A DNA stretch of 64,000 bases from Sacculina carcini (lineage: Eukaryota > Arthropoda > Thecostraca > Sacculinidae). The first letter of the stretch is position 1. The number at the start of each line of letters is the position of its first letter. The position numbers and the translations under genes are program-made. Under the pieces are notes generated by a model, which was not told the DNA's origin, did no database searches, and worked only from the letters and a program-made list of their open reading frames with translations. Where the stretch lies: contig OU696574.1 of NCBI GenBank assembly GCA_916048095.2, positions 9,402,587 through 9,466,586 on the forward strand. Reading direction: 5' to 3'. Positions 18,490 through 28,812 of this stretch are shown piece after piece.

Positions 18490-19195
18490 CCTCCACCTGT
18501 TTTTAAAGAAACAAATCAACAAAAAACCGCGAACCAAGCAAACCAGGAAAAATGAACCAATAACCAAAATCTAATTAGACGACGGCCTCCACCAGATGCA
18601 CACACCTTGGCTGCGGCGAAACACAACACGTCAGGCCCCAGCGTCCACCACGCTCCCGCCTCCGCCCGTGCTCTTCAGTGCTCCGCCGCAGCCTGCCCTC
18701 CTCTTCATCACCGGCTGCCGCGACAGGGCACAACACTTCGACCCCAGCACCCACTATGCTCCCGTCGACTCCAATGCTCTTCAGCACCCTGCCGCAAACA
18801 GCCGGGACGTCGCCGTTCACACAGGCCACGCCGTCGACGTCGTTCGTCATGTTTTCCTCCGGCTTCAGCAGCCTCTCTCTGTCACCTGCCGTCCAGCACC
18901 AGCATCCTCCACGAGCGATCGTCGCCTCCACTGACAATCCTGTAGTTGCCCGGCGACGTGCCTTACACCAGTGCAGGCGAGACGACCAGCATCCCTCGGC
19001 CACAGCTCCTCAGCTGCCTCCCGCCGGCATCATGCTGCACTGCCGTCCCCCTGCACACCAGCCTGACACGCCATCGAGCACCTCCACCGCTGTTCTCCGC
19101 TGGTAGGCCGCTACTGATGCTGGAAGGCACCATCTCCGCTGCTGAAGCCGGGTCGCAGACAAAAATATTTCCAAAACAAAAAGGCCGAAATAGCT
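18490..19195. other. Internal region 2 of LTR array (706 bp)
   Basis: Second internal segment. Its length and all its open frames match internal region 1, and no difference was seen by eye. Confidence 0.75.
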
Positions 19196-19614
19196 TGTAG
19201 CAAAAACAAAAATATATTACAGACAGGCGCGCGTGGGCATCACTGCCCCACGCGCGCCTACAAGACGTCACGCCACAACCGCAGCTCAAACAAGACTCTC
19301 CGCTCACACCGTGTCACACGGGAGCACACACGGACACACACACACACAGTCCTCACCCGCCGCAACAACCAATCAGCGGCGAGCCGGTCATTCACTCGCC
19401 GCTGCGGGGCATGGACAATTCACAAACGCATACACACACACACCGAAACAACTGCACACACACACCGAAACAACTAGACACACTCGCTCACACACTCTCG
19501 CACGCAATATACAATTCAACTATACACGATCACACATAGACACACTAACACGTTCACGCACTCACAATCTTTCACACACACACACTCTCTCTCACTACAC
19601 ACGATTACACCACA
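19196..19614. repeat. LTR 3 of array (419 bp)
   Basis: Same as LTR 2 except for shorter CA runs (6 bp less in total), which explains the change in array period from 1131 to 1125 bp. Confidence 0.88.
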
Positions 19615-20320
19615 CCTCCACCTGTTTTTAAAGAAACAAATCAACAAAAAACCGCGAACCAAGCAAACCAGGAAAAATGAACCAATAACCAAAATCTAAT
19701 TAGACGACGGCCTCCACCAGATGCACACACCTTGGCTGCGGCGAAACACAACACGTCAGGCCCCAGCGTCCACCACGCTCCCGCCTCCGCCCGTGCTCTT
19801 CAGTGCTCCGCCGCAGCCTGCCCTCCTCTTCATCACCGGCTGCCGCGACAGGGCACAACACTTCGACCCCAGCACCCACTATGCTCCCGTCGACTCCAAT
19901 GCTCTTCAGCACCCTGCCGCAAACAGCCGGGACGTCGCCGTTCACACAGGCCACGCCGTCGACGTCGTTCGTCATGTTTTCCTCCGGCTTCAGCAGCCTC
20001 TCTCTGTCACCTGCCGTCCAGCACCAGCATCCTCCACGAGCGATCGTCGCCTCCACTGACAATCCTGTAGTTGCCCGGCGACGTGCCTTACACCAGTGCA
20101 GGCGAGACGACCAGCATCCCTCGGCCACAGCTCCTCAGCTGCCTCCCGCCGGCATCATGCTGCACTGCCGTCCCCCTGCACACCAGCCTGACACGCCATC
20201 GAGCACCTCCACCGCTGTTCTCCGCTGGTAGGCCGCTACTGATGCTGGAAGGCACCATCTCCGCTGCTGAAGCCGGGTCGCAGACAAAAATATTTCCAAA
20301 ACAAAAAGGCCGAAATAGCT
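19615..20320. other. Internal region 3 of LTR array (706 bp)
   Basis: Third internal segment, the same length and with the same frames as regions 1 and 2. Confidence 0.75.
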
Positions 20321-20739
20321 TGTAGCAAAAACAAAAATATATTACAGACAGGCGCGCGTGGGCATCACTGCCCCACGCGCGCCTACAAGACGTCACGCCA
20401 CAACCGCAGCTCAAACAAGACTCTCCGCTCACACCGTGTCACACGGGAGCACACACGGACACACACACACACAGTCCTCACCCGCCGCAACAACCAATCA
20501 GCGGCGAGCCGGTCATTCACTCGCCGCTGCGGGGCATGGACAATTCACAAACGCATACACACACACACCGAAACAACTGCACACACACACCGAAACAACT
20601 AGACACACTCGCTCACACACTCTCGCACGCAATATACAATTCAACTATACACGATCACACATAGACACACTAACACGTTCACGCACTCACAATCTTTCAC
20701 ACACACACACTCTCTCTCACTACACACGATTACACCACA
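20321..20739. repeat. LTR 4 of array (419 bp)
   Basis: Ends ACACCACA and is followed at once by the second GATTA target duplication and then by host repeat sequence (CTTTTTCTATATAAATTTC) that continues the sequence broken off at 16933. Confidence 0.88.
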
Positions 20740-21036
20740 GATTACTTTTTCTATATAAATTTCTAATCGTTTTTTATTAATTCAATATTTATTTTACTTT
20801 ATCTATTGTTCTGCACAACGGGCGGGTTTTAATGCTAGATGGTGATGTTAAGTTATAAATATATTTTGAAAACATTATGATGAAAAAGTTTAGCCATTTT
20901 TCATTGTTTTGTGTCTGAGTTATGAATTATTCAGCACGACGGGCAGGTTTAAATATGAGGCGGTTTAGGCAAACTATTTTGTCAAAATAATATAAAAATA
21001 TAGAAATTTAGACTTGTTATGGGTTCACTCCACTCT

Positions 21037-21239
<203 letters not shown>

Positions 21240-21277
21240 TTGTGAATGTGTATGTCCTTTGCTTGAGTATGTGTGTG

Positions 21278-21319
21278 CAGCGCCTAAGAGACCCTCTAGG
21301 TGTAGGGCGCTATATAAAT
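21278..21319 (+). repeat. SINE/LINE-type 3' tail
   Basis: Same GCGCCTAAGAGACCC...GGGCGCTATATAAAT tail as at 279-320, following the expanded TG tract. Confidence 0.45.
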
Positions 21320-22318
21320 ATATTAATGTAATGTAATATGTATGCTTGAATATGAGATGACATAATTGCGCGGGCTCAATGATATAGATCAGGGGCTTCA
21401 AACGTAAACGAACCGATGGCTCATGTTTATGAAATATTAATGTCCCGCGGGCAGCAACTATAGACAATAGAACGATAAATTTCACCGTATAGAATGAATT
21501 TATATACAAAACTAACGGATTTCACTTCAAGATCCAGAACGGATTGTGTTCGAGTTCTGAATTATTCCGCACGACGGGCGGGTTTAAATATGAGCCGGGT
21601 TAAAGGAGAATATTTTGTCAAAATAAAATTAAAATAAATACATTGAGACTTTTCAATTGATTAAGATTTTTATGAGTTTATATGTTTTCTTTTTTAATAT
21701 GCAATATTTTTTATGAATTAAATATGAATTTCATTTTATGAATTGTTCCGCACAACAGGCGGGTTTTAATGCTAAACGGTGATGTTAAATTATAAATATA
21801 TTTTGGAAGCATTATGATGAAAAAGTGTAGTCATTTTTCATTGTTTCGTGTCTGAGTTCTGAAATATTCAGCACGACGGGCAGGTTTAAATATGAGGCGG
21901 TTTAGGCAAACTATTTTGTCAAAATAATATAAAAATATAGAAATTTAGACTTGTTATGGGTTCACTCCACTCTTTTTTAATTCATATTCCTGTTCTCTTA
22001 TGAATTGAATACACATTTAAAAGTATTAATTGTTTCGCACGACGGGCGGGTTTACATGCTAGAATTTTCATTGTTTGTTACGTGTTTGTGTTCTGAATTA
22101 TTCCGCACAATGAGTGGGTTTATATATGAGGCGGGTTGAGGGAAAATATTATGTCAAAATAAAAATAAAAATATTCACATTTAGAGTTTTCTATTGAGTA
22201 TGATATTTATGAGTTTACATTTTTTCTTTTTTAATTTCAATTTTTTATGAATATAAATGTTTATAAATATGAATTTCATTTTATGAATTGTTCCGCACAA
22301 CGGGCGGGTTTAAATGCT

Positions 22319-22319
22319 A

Positions 22320-22398
<79 letters not shown>
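22319..22398. repeat. (AT)n(TG)n microsatellite
   Basis: AT run of about 60 bp passing into a TG run. It has replaced the AATAATGAAAACGTTATTCTG found at this point in copy A. Confidence 0.93.
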
Positions 22399-23387
22399 CA
22401 CAAACGAGTTTTTCACATTTTGGTGACTTTATCCCACGGGTTTGAGGAAAACTGCTCAACAGAATTTACAGTTTTTTATATCCACAGATTGGAAATTTTG
22501 TCTTCTACAAGATGATCTATTTTTGAAATATGTAGTGTAAACATTTCAAAAGATATAACCGTTTATTCAAGACCGTGTCATTTCCACCGACAACCCGCCT
22601 TGGTCCATTTTCTGCCAGTTATTACTCGGCAGCCACTCGGTGTACACACTAAAAATTTACACCATAATGTTGAAAATTATGTTCTCTACACGATAGGTTA
22701 AATTTTAAAATTTAAAAAATAATTTTAGAAAACGTTACGCGGTGTAAAGACAAAATGAGCCCTGAAAAATGCCTTGGTCCGCCTTGGTCCATTTTCTGCC
22801 AGTTATTACTCGGCAGCCACTCGGTGTACACACTAAAAATTTACACCATAATGTTGGAAATTATGTTCTCTACACGATAAATTAAATTTTAAAATTTGAA
22901 AAATAATTTTAGAAAACGTTATAGCGGTGTAAAGACAAAATGAGCCCTGAAAAATGCCTTGGTCCGCCTTTGTCCATTTTCTGCCAGTTATTACTCGGCA
23001 GCCACTCGGTGTACACACTAAAAATTTACACCATAATGTTGGAAATTATGTTCTCTACACGATAGGTTAAATTTTAAAATTTGAAAAATAGTTTTAGAAA
23101 ACGTTATAGCGGTGTAAATACAAAATGAGCCCTGAAAAATGCGAAAATTTTGGTCAATATTCTGCATCTACTTCTATCTATCTATCGATTTGTTACGTGT
23201 TTGTGTTCTGAATTATTCCTCACGACGGGCAGGTTTAAATATGAGGCGGGTGGAGGGAAAATATTTTGTCAAAATTAATATAAAAAGATTCACATTTGGA
23301 CTTTTCTATTGAGTAAGACACTTATGACACTTAAACTATTGAGTAAGACACTAGTTTGTTAATATGTGTTGAAATGTTAAAGGTTAA
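22399..23387 (+). repeat. Repeat with three-unit ~184-bp VNTR
   Basis: Three tandem units begin at about 22598, 22782 and 22967 (CCTTGGTCC/CCTTTGTCC) and end GAGCCCTGAAAAATG. Unit number is 1 in copy A, 3 here and 2 in copy C. A GC-core segment follows at ~23220. No gene. Confidence 0.85.
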
Positions 23388-23722
23388 AGGTCTCAAGTGA
23401 CAGCTGCTACACTGGAAGAAGTCGAAGCTTATGAACACACACACAGGTATGTCCCGTGCAGCTCGCTGCCACCACAGAACCGACCCTCTCCACGCTATGA
23501 CACCACAAGGATAAACAACGTATTAGAGAGAGCCACCTCCCCAGAATGCATGACACAACACATGACTGATATCTGGTATCATTTACTGCTGGGTGGACAG
23601 GGGCTGTTGGATTATAGAATTCACCCCAAAATAATTCTCCTCCACCGGGATTCGAACCGCTGACCTCTAATCATCATAATTTTACGTATTTTACGTCTAC
23701 TCCAACAGCAAACATCATTTGC
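23388..23722 (-). mobile_element. tRNA-derived SINE-like element, copy B
   Basis: Same element as at 6966. The B-box is at 23648-23658 on the minus strand. The body differs from copy A by a GA insertion (GAGAGAGCC) and point changes. The 88-codon plus-strand frame across it is incidental. Confidence 0.6.
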
Positions 23723-24463
23723 AAGCGACCCTTGCATATTTAACTACATTGAAGAGGTGAGTCAGTTAAGCTTTCACATTGCTGCAAAGGCAGCACATCA
23801 CATTTCAACGCTAAACCTAAACTAACCTAAAATCTATGAAAAATATAGAAACGTTTTTATGGGTTTTTCTAGCGTTTTTTATAAATTAGCGTTTTTAATG
23901 TTCTTGAATCCTTACACATTTAGCCTAGACCAAAAAACTCGGCGAACCTATCACGAACTTCGAGGTCTGTGAGTACGCCCAATTTCTCCTGACATAAGCA
24001 CGTTGTCACGGGAATGTGTTTGACCCATGATACAGGAGGACGGTGTAACTCAGTTTGATCTTCACTCGGTATCGGAATGTTCATCTCAATCGATGTTGCT
24101 AAAGCTCGCCTCGAAAAGGTGGATGCTAATACACGATGTCGCCGACTGCGCTGATGAGATGGAATTGGATGAAAATTTAAAATTCGACGGATACAATGAC
24201 CTTTTCGAATGAGAATTTTTAAAAACGTACGAGTTTTTATTATGTCATTTATTTACGAGGAAACATTTAGACATATTTAGAAATAATTTCTCTCAACCGC
24301 AAGTGCCGATTAATTGTTCATCACGAGTTTTCATCAGATAATGATTTACGAGGTCACTAGTATAGTAATTGTGTTAGATGCAGTCATTTCTGAACTGGGT
24401 TTCAGCTGTGGAACATCGTTCTCACACACCGTCAGTTCAGTCTGTGTTGAAGGTGAAGACATC
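23723..24463 (+). promoter_or_regulatory. Presumed 5' flank of kinase copy B
   Basis: Conserved with copies A and C. A donor-like GAG/GTGAGT lies at 23754-23761. In this copy the frame of the kinase is open for 50 codons above the chosen ATG, back to an ATG at 24314. Copy A breaks that extension with a 1-base deletion, so I regard 24314-24463 as leader. Confidence 0.35.
24027..24212 (+). CDS. Hypothetical 61-residue upstream ORF
   Basis: Small open frame ending ENLKFDGYNDLFE, 251 bp before the kinase start. It is intact here and at 44571 with the same sequence, and broken by a stop in copy A. The peptide is mildly acidic with no signal peptide or membrane segment, and no family is recognised. 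It may be an upstream ORF of the kinase transcript, an upstream exon, or chance. Confidence 0.25.
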   Translation: MIQEDGVTQFDLHSVSECSSQSMLLKLASKRWMLIHDVADCADEMELDENLKFDGYNDLFE

Positions 24464-26560
24464 ATGCAATATATTCTCAAGAAGATCAATATTGAGGAGG
24501 CGTTTGCCAAACACCTCGCCTGGACCGGTGTTACCGAGAAGGCAGCAAGGCTATGCGTCCACTATAACGACATTTCAAAGTGTAGCATGCTTTCCAACTG
24601 GCAGAAGACCATTCGCCAATGTCCAGCGTACTATGCGCACAATCTCAAACAATACTCGGCAAAAATGACCACCAAGAAGCCCAGCAAGGTTCTCGTCATG
24701 TGTAGCAAGCATACCACTTTGCTGCAAAACCTGGAGATCTCGCTGCGTATGTACAACAGACGTTGGCTTCTGGATTTCGTGGAGCAGCAAGGATTCATTG
24801 TTCTGCTCGACTACATGAATATCATACTGTCGGCCAAAGAACGTCTTGACCAAGAAGAGGAGACCACTGAAGAGGAGACTCAAACTTGCTGTATGCCGAT
24901 ATTCTGCAGATCTAAACCAAACACCAATAAGTCCACTCTTATTAAAAATGCACACCAGGTGTTGAAACAATGTGTGCTTTGTATCAAAGCAATAGTGGGA
25001 GATAAAGTATCCATCAATAAAATAGTCCTGAATCGGGAAAATATCCTAGTGCTGGTACGTTGCGTCGACTTTATCGTACAAGAGTCTTCGGCAACGATCA
25101 TTATCGATCCAACAGCATCTACGATCATGGGCATTTTAAAAACGTTGGCGATAAACGACCCACATGTCCGCACTGTGCTTCAAGATTTTCGCTACAATGA
25201 TCTCTACACTCGTCAAATGGGCAGATTAAGTGATTTGGTCAATAATTTCGATGAGCCTGGGCCTCAATCGCCATATATTGAGATGCAAGATCCTGATACC
25301 AAAACTGAAACGGTCAGTGCGGACCTGGTGCCTGCGGCGGCGGCGGCGGCCAGCTCAATTGAGGCGGCAACATGTCCCACCAAGTACTCGCTGGCCGATT
25401 TTGAGCTGATTAGCGTGATTGGATGCGGCGGCGGCGGCAAAGTGATGATGGTGGAGCTGCGACGCACTCGGCGCGTGTACGCTATGAAGGTGATCAAGAA
25501 GGAGATACTAACCTGTGACTATCTTATCAAATCAGTAAAGATAGAAAAGAACGTCTTTCAGACAGTGTCCAACCATCCGTTCCTGGTTGGACTGCACTCG
25601 TGCTTTCAGAGTTTCAGTCGGCTGTTTTTTGTGATTGAGCTTGTGAGCGGCGGTGACCTCAGGTTTCACATGCATCGCCACGGCAAACTGCCCGAGGAGC
25701 ACGTCAGGTTCTACTCGGCTGAGATTTGCATAGCGCTCAAATTTCTACACGAGAACGGTATCATCCACCGTGACCTGAAGCCGAGAAATGTGCTGATCGA
25801 CCACGAGGGCCATATCAAGCTGACGGACTACGGCATATGCAAGGTGGGAATTCGACCGGGCGACAGGACGCTCAAAATCTGCGGCACACCCGGCTACATA
25901 GCACCGGAGATGCTGCGTGGCGAGGGTTACGACTTCAGTGTGGACTGGTGGGCGCTGGGTGTGCTCATGTACAAGATGATGACTGATAACAATCCGTTCG
26001 ATTTTGACTATTTTCCTGAATGTACCGCTGATAGAATAAGTGAACTGAGACGGATGGATATTGCCATCAGGACCCTACACATTCCGCAGTCTTTGTCGGT
26101 GGAGACGCGCAACATTCTCAAGGGATTTATCGAGATAAACCCGCTGAAGCGACTGGGATGTCAATCGGATACCGGTATCCAGGACATACTGGAACACGCG
26201 TTCTTTGAGAGCATTGACTGGCAGTTACTGGAGCAAAAACAGCTGACACCGCCGTACAAGCCGTACATCAGGACCAAACGTGACCTGGCCAACTTTCCGC
26301 ATCCGTTAACCGACCTGCCGGCGTGGATGGCACCTGACAGACCAATCAATACACGGACTCAATACATCGACCAGAGCAATTTTGACGGATTCGACTATGT
26401 CAACCCGTCACTGATAGGTCACACAGAAATATGTTATACCATCGCTATAATTATATCGGTATGTCTTATTATATCATTGAACCAAGCAGCGATGCAGCCA
26501 GTGGAGCGGTCACACCAGCCAGGATCAGTACCTCGGCCAGGACCAGAACGTACCCGGTGA
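24464..26560 (+). CDS. Chimeric FMNL-type GBD/FH3 - atypical PKC-like kinase, copy B
   Basis: 698 residues from ATG 24464, uninterrupted. Same architecture as copy A: formin-type GBD/FH3 (~8-262), poly-Ala linker, aPKC-type kinase (~313-581), aPKC C-tail with FDGFDYVNP, hydrophobic end (656-673). Catalytic Lys342, Asp437, Asn442 and Asp455 are present. It differs from A at residues 2 (Gln), 37 (Ile), 40 (Cys for the conserved FMNL-type Trp), 509, 513 and 514. It shares with A the G-loop Cys321 and activation-loop LKI (470-472). A start at 24314 would add 50 residues, including a hydrophobic segment rich in Ile and Val, but that extension is out of frame in copy A. Trp40Cys may weaken the N-terminal domain. 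Confidence 0.85.
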   Translation: MQYILKKINIEEAFAKHLAWTGVTEKAARLCVHYNDISKCSMLSNWQKTIRQCPAYYAHNLKQYSAKMTTKKPSKVLVMCSKHTTLLQNLEISLRMYNRRWLLDFVEQQGFIVLLDYMNIILSAKERLDQEEETTEEETQTCCMPIFCRSKPNTNKSTLIKNAHQVLKQCVLCIKAIVGDKVSINKIVLNRENILVLVRCVDFIVQESSATIIIDPTASTIMGILKTLAINDPHVRTVLQDFRYNDLYTRQMGRLSDLVNNFDEPGPQSPYIEMQDPDTKTETVSADLVPAAAAAASSIEAATCPTKYSLADFELISVIGCGGGGKVMMVELRRTRRVYAMKVIKKEILTCDYLIKSVKIEKNVFQTVSNHPFLVGLHSCFQSFSRLFFVIELVSGGDLRFHMHRHGKLPEEHVRFYSAEICIALKFLHENGIIHRDLKPRNVLIDHEGHIKLTDYGICKVGIRPGDRTLKICGTPGYIAPEMLRGEGYDFSVDWWALGVLMYKMMTDNNPFDFDYFPECTADRISELRRMDIAIRTLHIPQSLSVETRNILKGFIEINPLKRLGCQSDTGIQDILEHAFFESIDWQLLEQKQLTPPYKPYIRTKRDLANFPHPLTDLPAWMAPDRPINTRTQYIDQSNFDGFDYVNPSLIGHTEICYTIAIIISVCLIISLNQAAMQPVERSHQPGSVPRPGPERTR

Positions 26561-27270
26561 CATCGGCCGTGTTCAACATTGACAGGTCACATCTCGATCG
26601 CTGTGTCTCTTGTCCATCTAACATCTAACATCTAGCATCAGCGTTGTGCTTCAAGTGAAAATCAACGCAACAAATCTGACGGAAGACACGCCACATTTCT
26701 GCTTCTCTCTCTATATGTCCTACTCTCTCTATCGTTTGACGTAATCTCAAGCTGTGAAGACAGGGCGAGGAGATGAATGGTGGCAGCGACTTTTATTGCC
26801 ATCTCCACTGTCCTAACATCTTTCCGAGAACAATTATGACGTCACAATAAGCTTGTGCACATTGCACAAATATAGCCGATATTGTCGACATTCATGGCGA
26901 GCATGAACGAATGTAGTGAGCTTTGAGCTTGCTAAAAAAACACTCATTGAACCGACAATATGAAGATGTGACATTATTTGAATATGACCAATTTTGATTG
27001 AGTGAATGTATCATAAGTCAGACTGCTCAAGATTACGTTTGGTGAAATTATGGAAGAAAGTTTGCCCACTGAAAACACAGAAAGCAGGCGACAATGAGTA
27101 GCGTGGCAGCTATGATACCCCCGCCATATGAGCGGATAATACTTTCCTCTGGGAAAGGGGGACCTGTAGCCACAGGCCAAAATAATTACATTAGCAAGTA
27201 GTGTATTTAACCTTTGTATTAGCTATTTGTAGAATGACACAATATAACTTAAAAAAGATATATTAAAACA
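26561..27270 (+). other. 3' flank of kinase copy B
   Basis: Near copy of 10137-10847: CATCTAA triple repeat, CRE-type TGACGTCA at 26837-26844, ATTAAA at 27262-27267. No recognised gene. Confidence 0.4.
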
Positions 27271-27485
27271 CGTGGGACATCGCTGTCCCACGCGCGCCTA
27301 TACGAACACACCGCACAGCAAACACGCCCGAACACGACTCCTCACCTACACATCCTCACATCTCAACACGACCCCCGATCACCGCCACGCAGAGTATGGA
27401 TACGGTACGGTACGGTACGAAATTACGGTACGGTACGATTGAATTTCGGGCAAGAGTACGGTACGAAATTACGGAACGAAATTTT
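27271..27485. repeat. LTR-related hairpin fragment plus ACGGT minisatellite, copy B
   Basis: Hairpin CGTGGGACA-TCGC-TGTCCCACG at 27271-27292, a CA-rich run, then ACGGT repeats from about 27399. Same as copy A apart from single substitutions. Confidence 0.5.
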
Positions 27486-27592
27486 TTCTGTTCTGGACCT
27501 TGAAGTCAAATCCGTTAGTTTTGTATATGAACTCGTTTTACACGGTGAAATTAAACGTTATATTGTCTATAGTTGCTGCCCCCGGGACATTA

Positions 27593-28812
27593 TCTATATA
27601 TATAAAAGAGATCCTCTGTGTGTCTGTGTGTCTGTTTGTGTGTCCCACCCTCCTTGGTCCATTTTCTATGAGCTGCTAATCAGCCATGATATGGCGTACC
27701 CGCTAACAATATATACCATCACGTTGGAAATTTTCTTGTCTACACTTTAGAGTAAATTTTAAATCTTAAAAATGAAACCAAAAAAAGTTATAGCGGTGAA
27801 AAGACAAAATGAACCCTGAAAAATGCGAACATTTTGGTCAATTTTCTGAAGACTACTCTTCCTAAACCAGCAATGGTAAAACTATACAAATTATACCAAT
27901 GGGTAGAAAATTTTCTGTTCTACTCAACGAACAATAATTTATACCCAAAAATTAAATATAAAACATGTAAAATGGAAAAAATTCAATCTACATTCAAAAT
28001 ATTTTTTAAACTCCACGCGTCCGATTTTCTATACTTTTTTCTCTATTTCTCAAAAACTAATTATCACACATCTAAATAAATATTACCATCATGCTGGGAA
28101 TTTTCTTTGCTACAACACGGTGTTATTTTTTATTTTTCAAAGTGTATTAAAAAAAGTTACGGCGGTGTTAAGTGTAAATGACAAAGTCAAAAAGGCAAAA
28201 TTAGCACACAAAAACGTTAATATTTTGGTCAATATTCCGCTATCCTGTCCTGATAAGCCAGCAGTAGTACAGCTATAAAACTTATACTATTGTGTAGATA
28301 ATTTTGTGTTCTACAAGAAAAGTTATAATTTATACCCACAAATTATACAAAAAACGTGTAAAATTAGCAAAATTCTCAAATACATCCTAAATTACACTTG
28401 AACACCAGGCGACTAAAATTAATTCATTTTTCTACTATTTCTCAGTAACTATTTGTTATACATAAAAAATAAATTATACCATCGTGCTAGAAATCTTGTT
28501 TTGTACAATACGGTATAATTTGTAATTTTCCAAAGGGTATCTGAAGGAAGTTACGGCGGTGTAAAGTCAAAAGGACATATTGCCAATTTGACAGCTATTA
28601 TGCGCACTTGCGATTACACAGGAATATACACCGATTAAATTTCACTGAAGCCCAATCACAATTAAGAATGCATCATATTATCTCCAAGCATGGATGGTGT
28701 GGTTTTTTTGCGTACAGTTTAATTAATGCTACACTATACTGAATAGAAAGTCTTTATTGTCCTCAATATTTACACATCAAATGTTCCACACGACGGGCGG
28801 GTAAAATGCTAC
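27593..28812 (+). mobile_element. 1.2-kb Helentron-like repeat element
   Basis: Counterpart of 11170-12389 with the same ends (TCTATATATATAAAAGAG and GGGTAAAATGCTAC) and the same length. It was duplicated with the kinase locus, not inserted independently. Confidence 0.5.

Larger units (their letters stand above)
16929..20744. mobile_element. Tandem compact LTR element array (LTR-I-LTR-I-LTR-I-LTR), TRIM-like
   Basis: Four LTRs alternate with three identical-looking 706-bp internal segments: 425, 706, 425, 706, 419, 706 and 419 bp. The whole array, 16934-20739, is bounded by GATTA at 16929-16933 and 20740-20744, so it occupies one integration site. The empty site in copy B (33165-33180) reads GGGTTTACTTTTTC. 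Termini are TGT...ACA. The internal segment has no gag, protease, reverse transcriptase or integrase, so the element is non-autonomous. Neither a clear primer-binding site nor a classic polypurine tract is seen. CAGGTGGAGG on the minus strand beside the LTR weakly suggests a minus orientation. Confidence 0.85.

Noticed and set aside
16934-20739. Retrozyme (hammerhead-ribozyme retroelement) interpretation of the tandem array
   Set aside because: I looked for the hammerhead core CTGATGA...GAAA on both strands of the unit and found only CTGATGC without a matching partner. TGT...ACA ends and the 5-bp duplication fit an LTR element.
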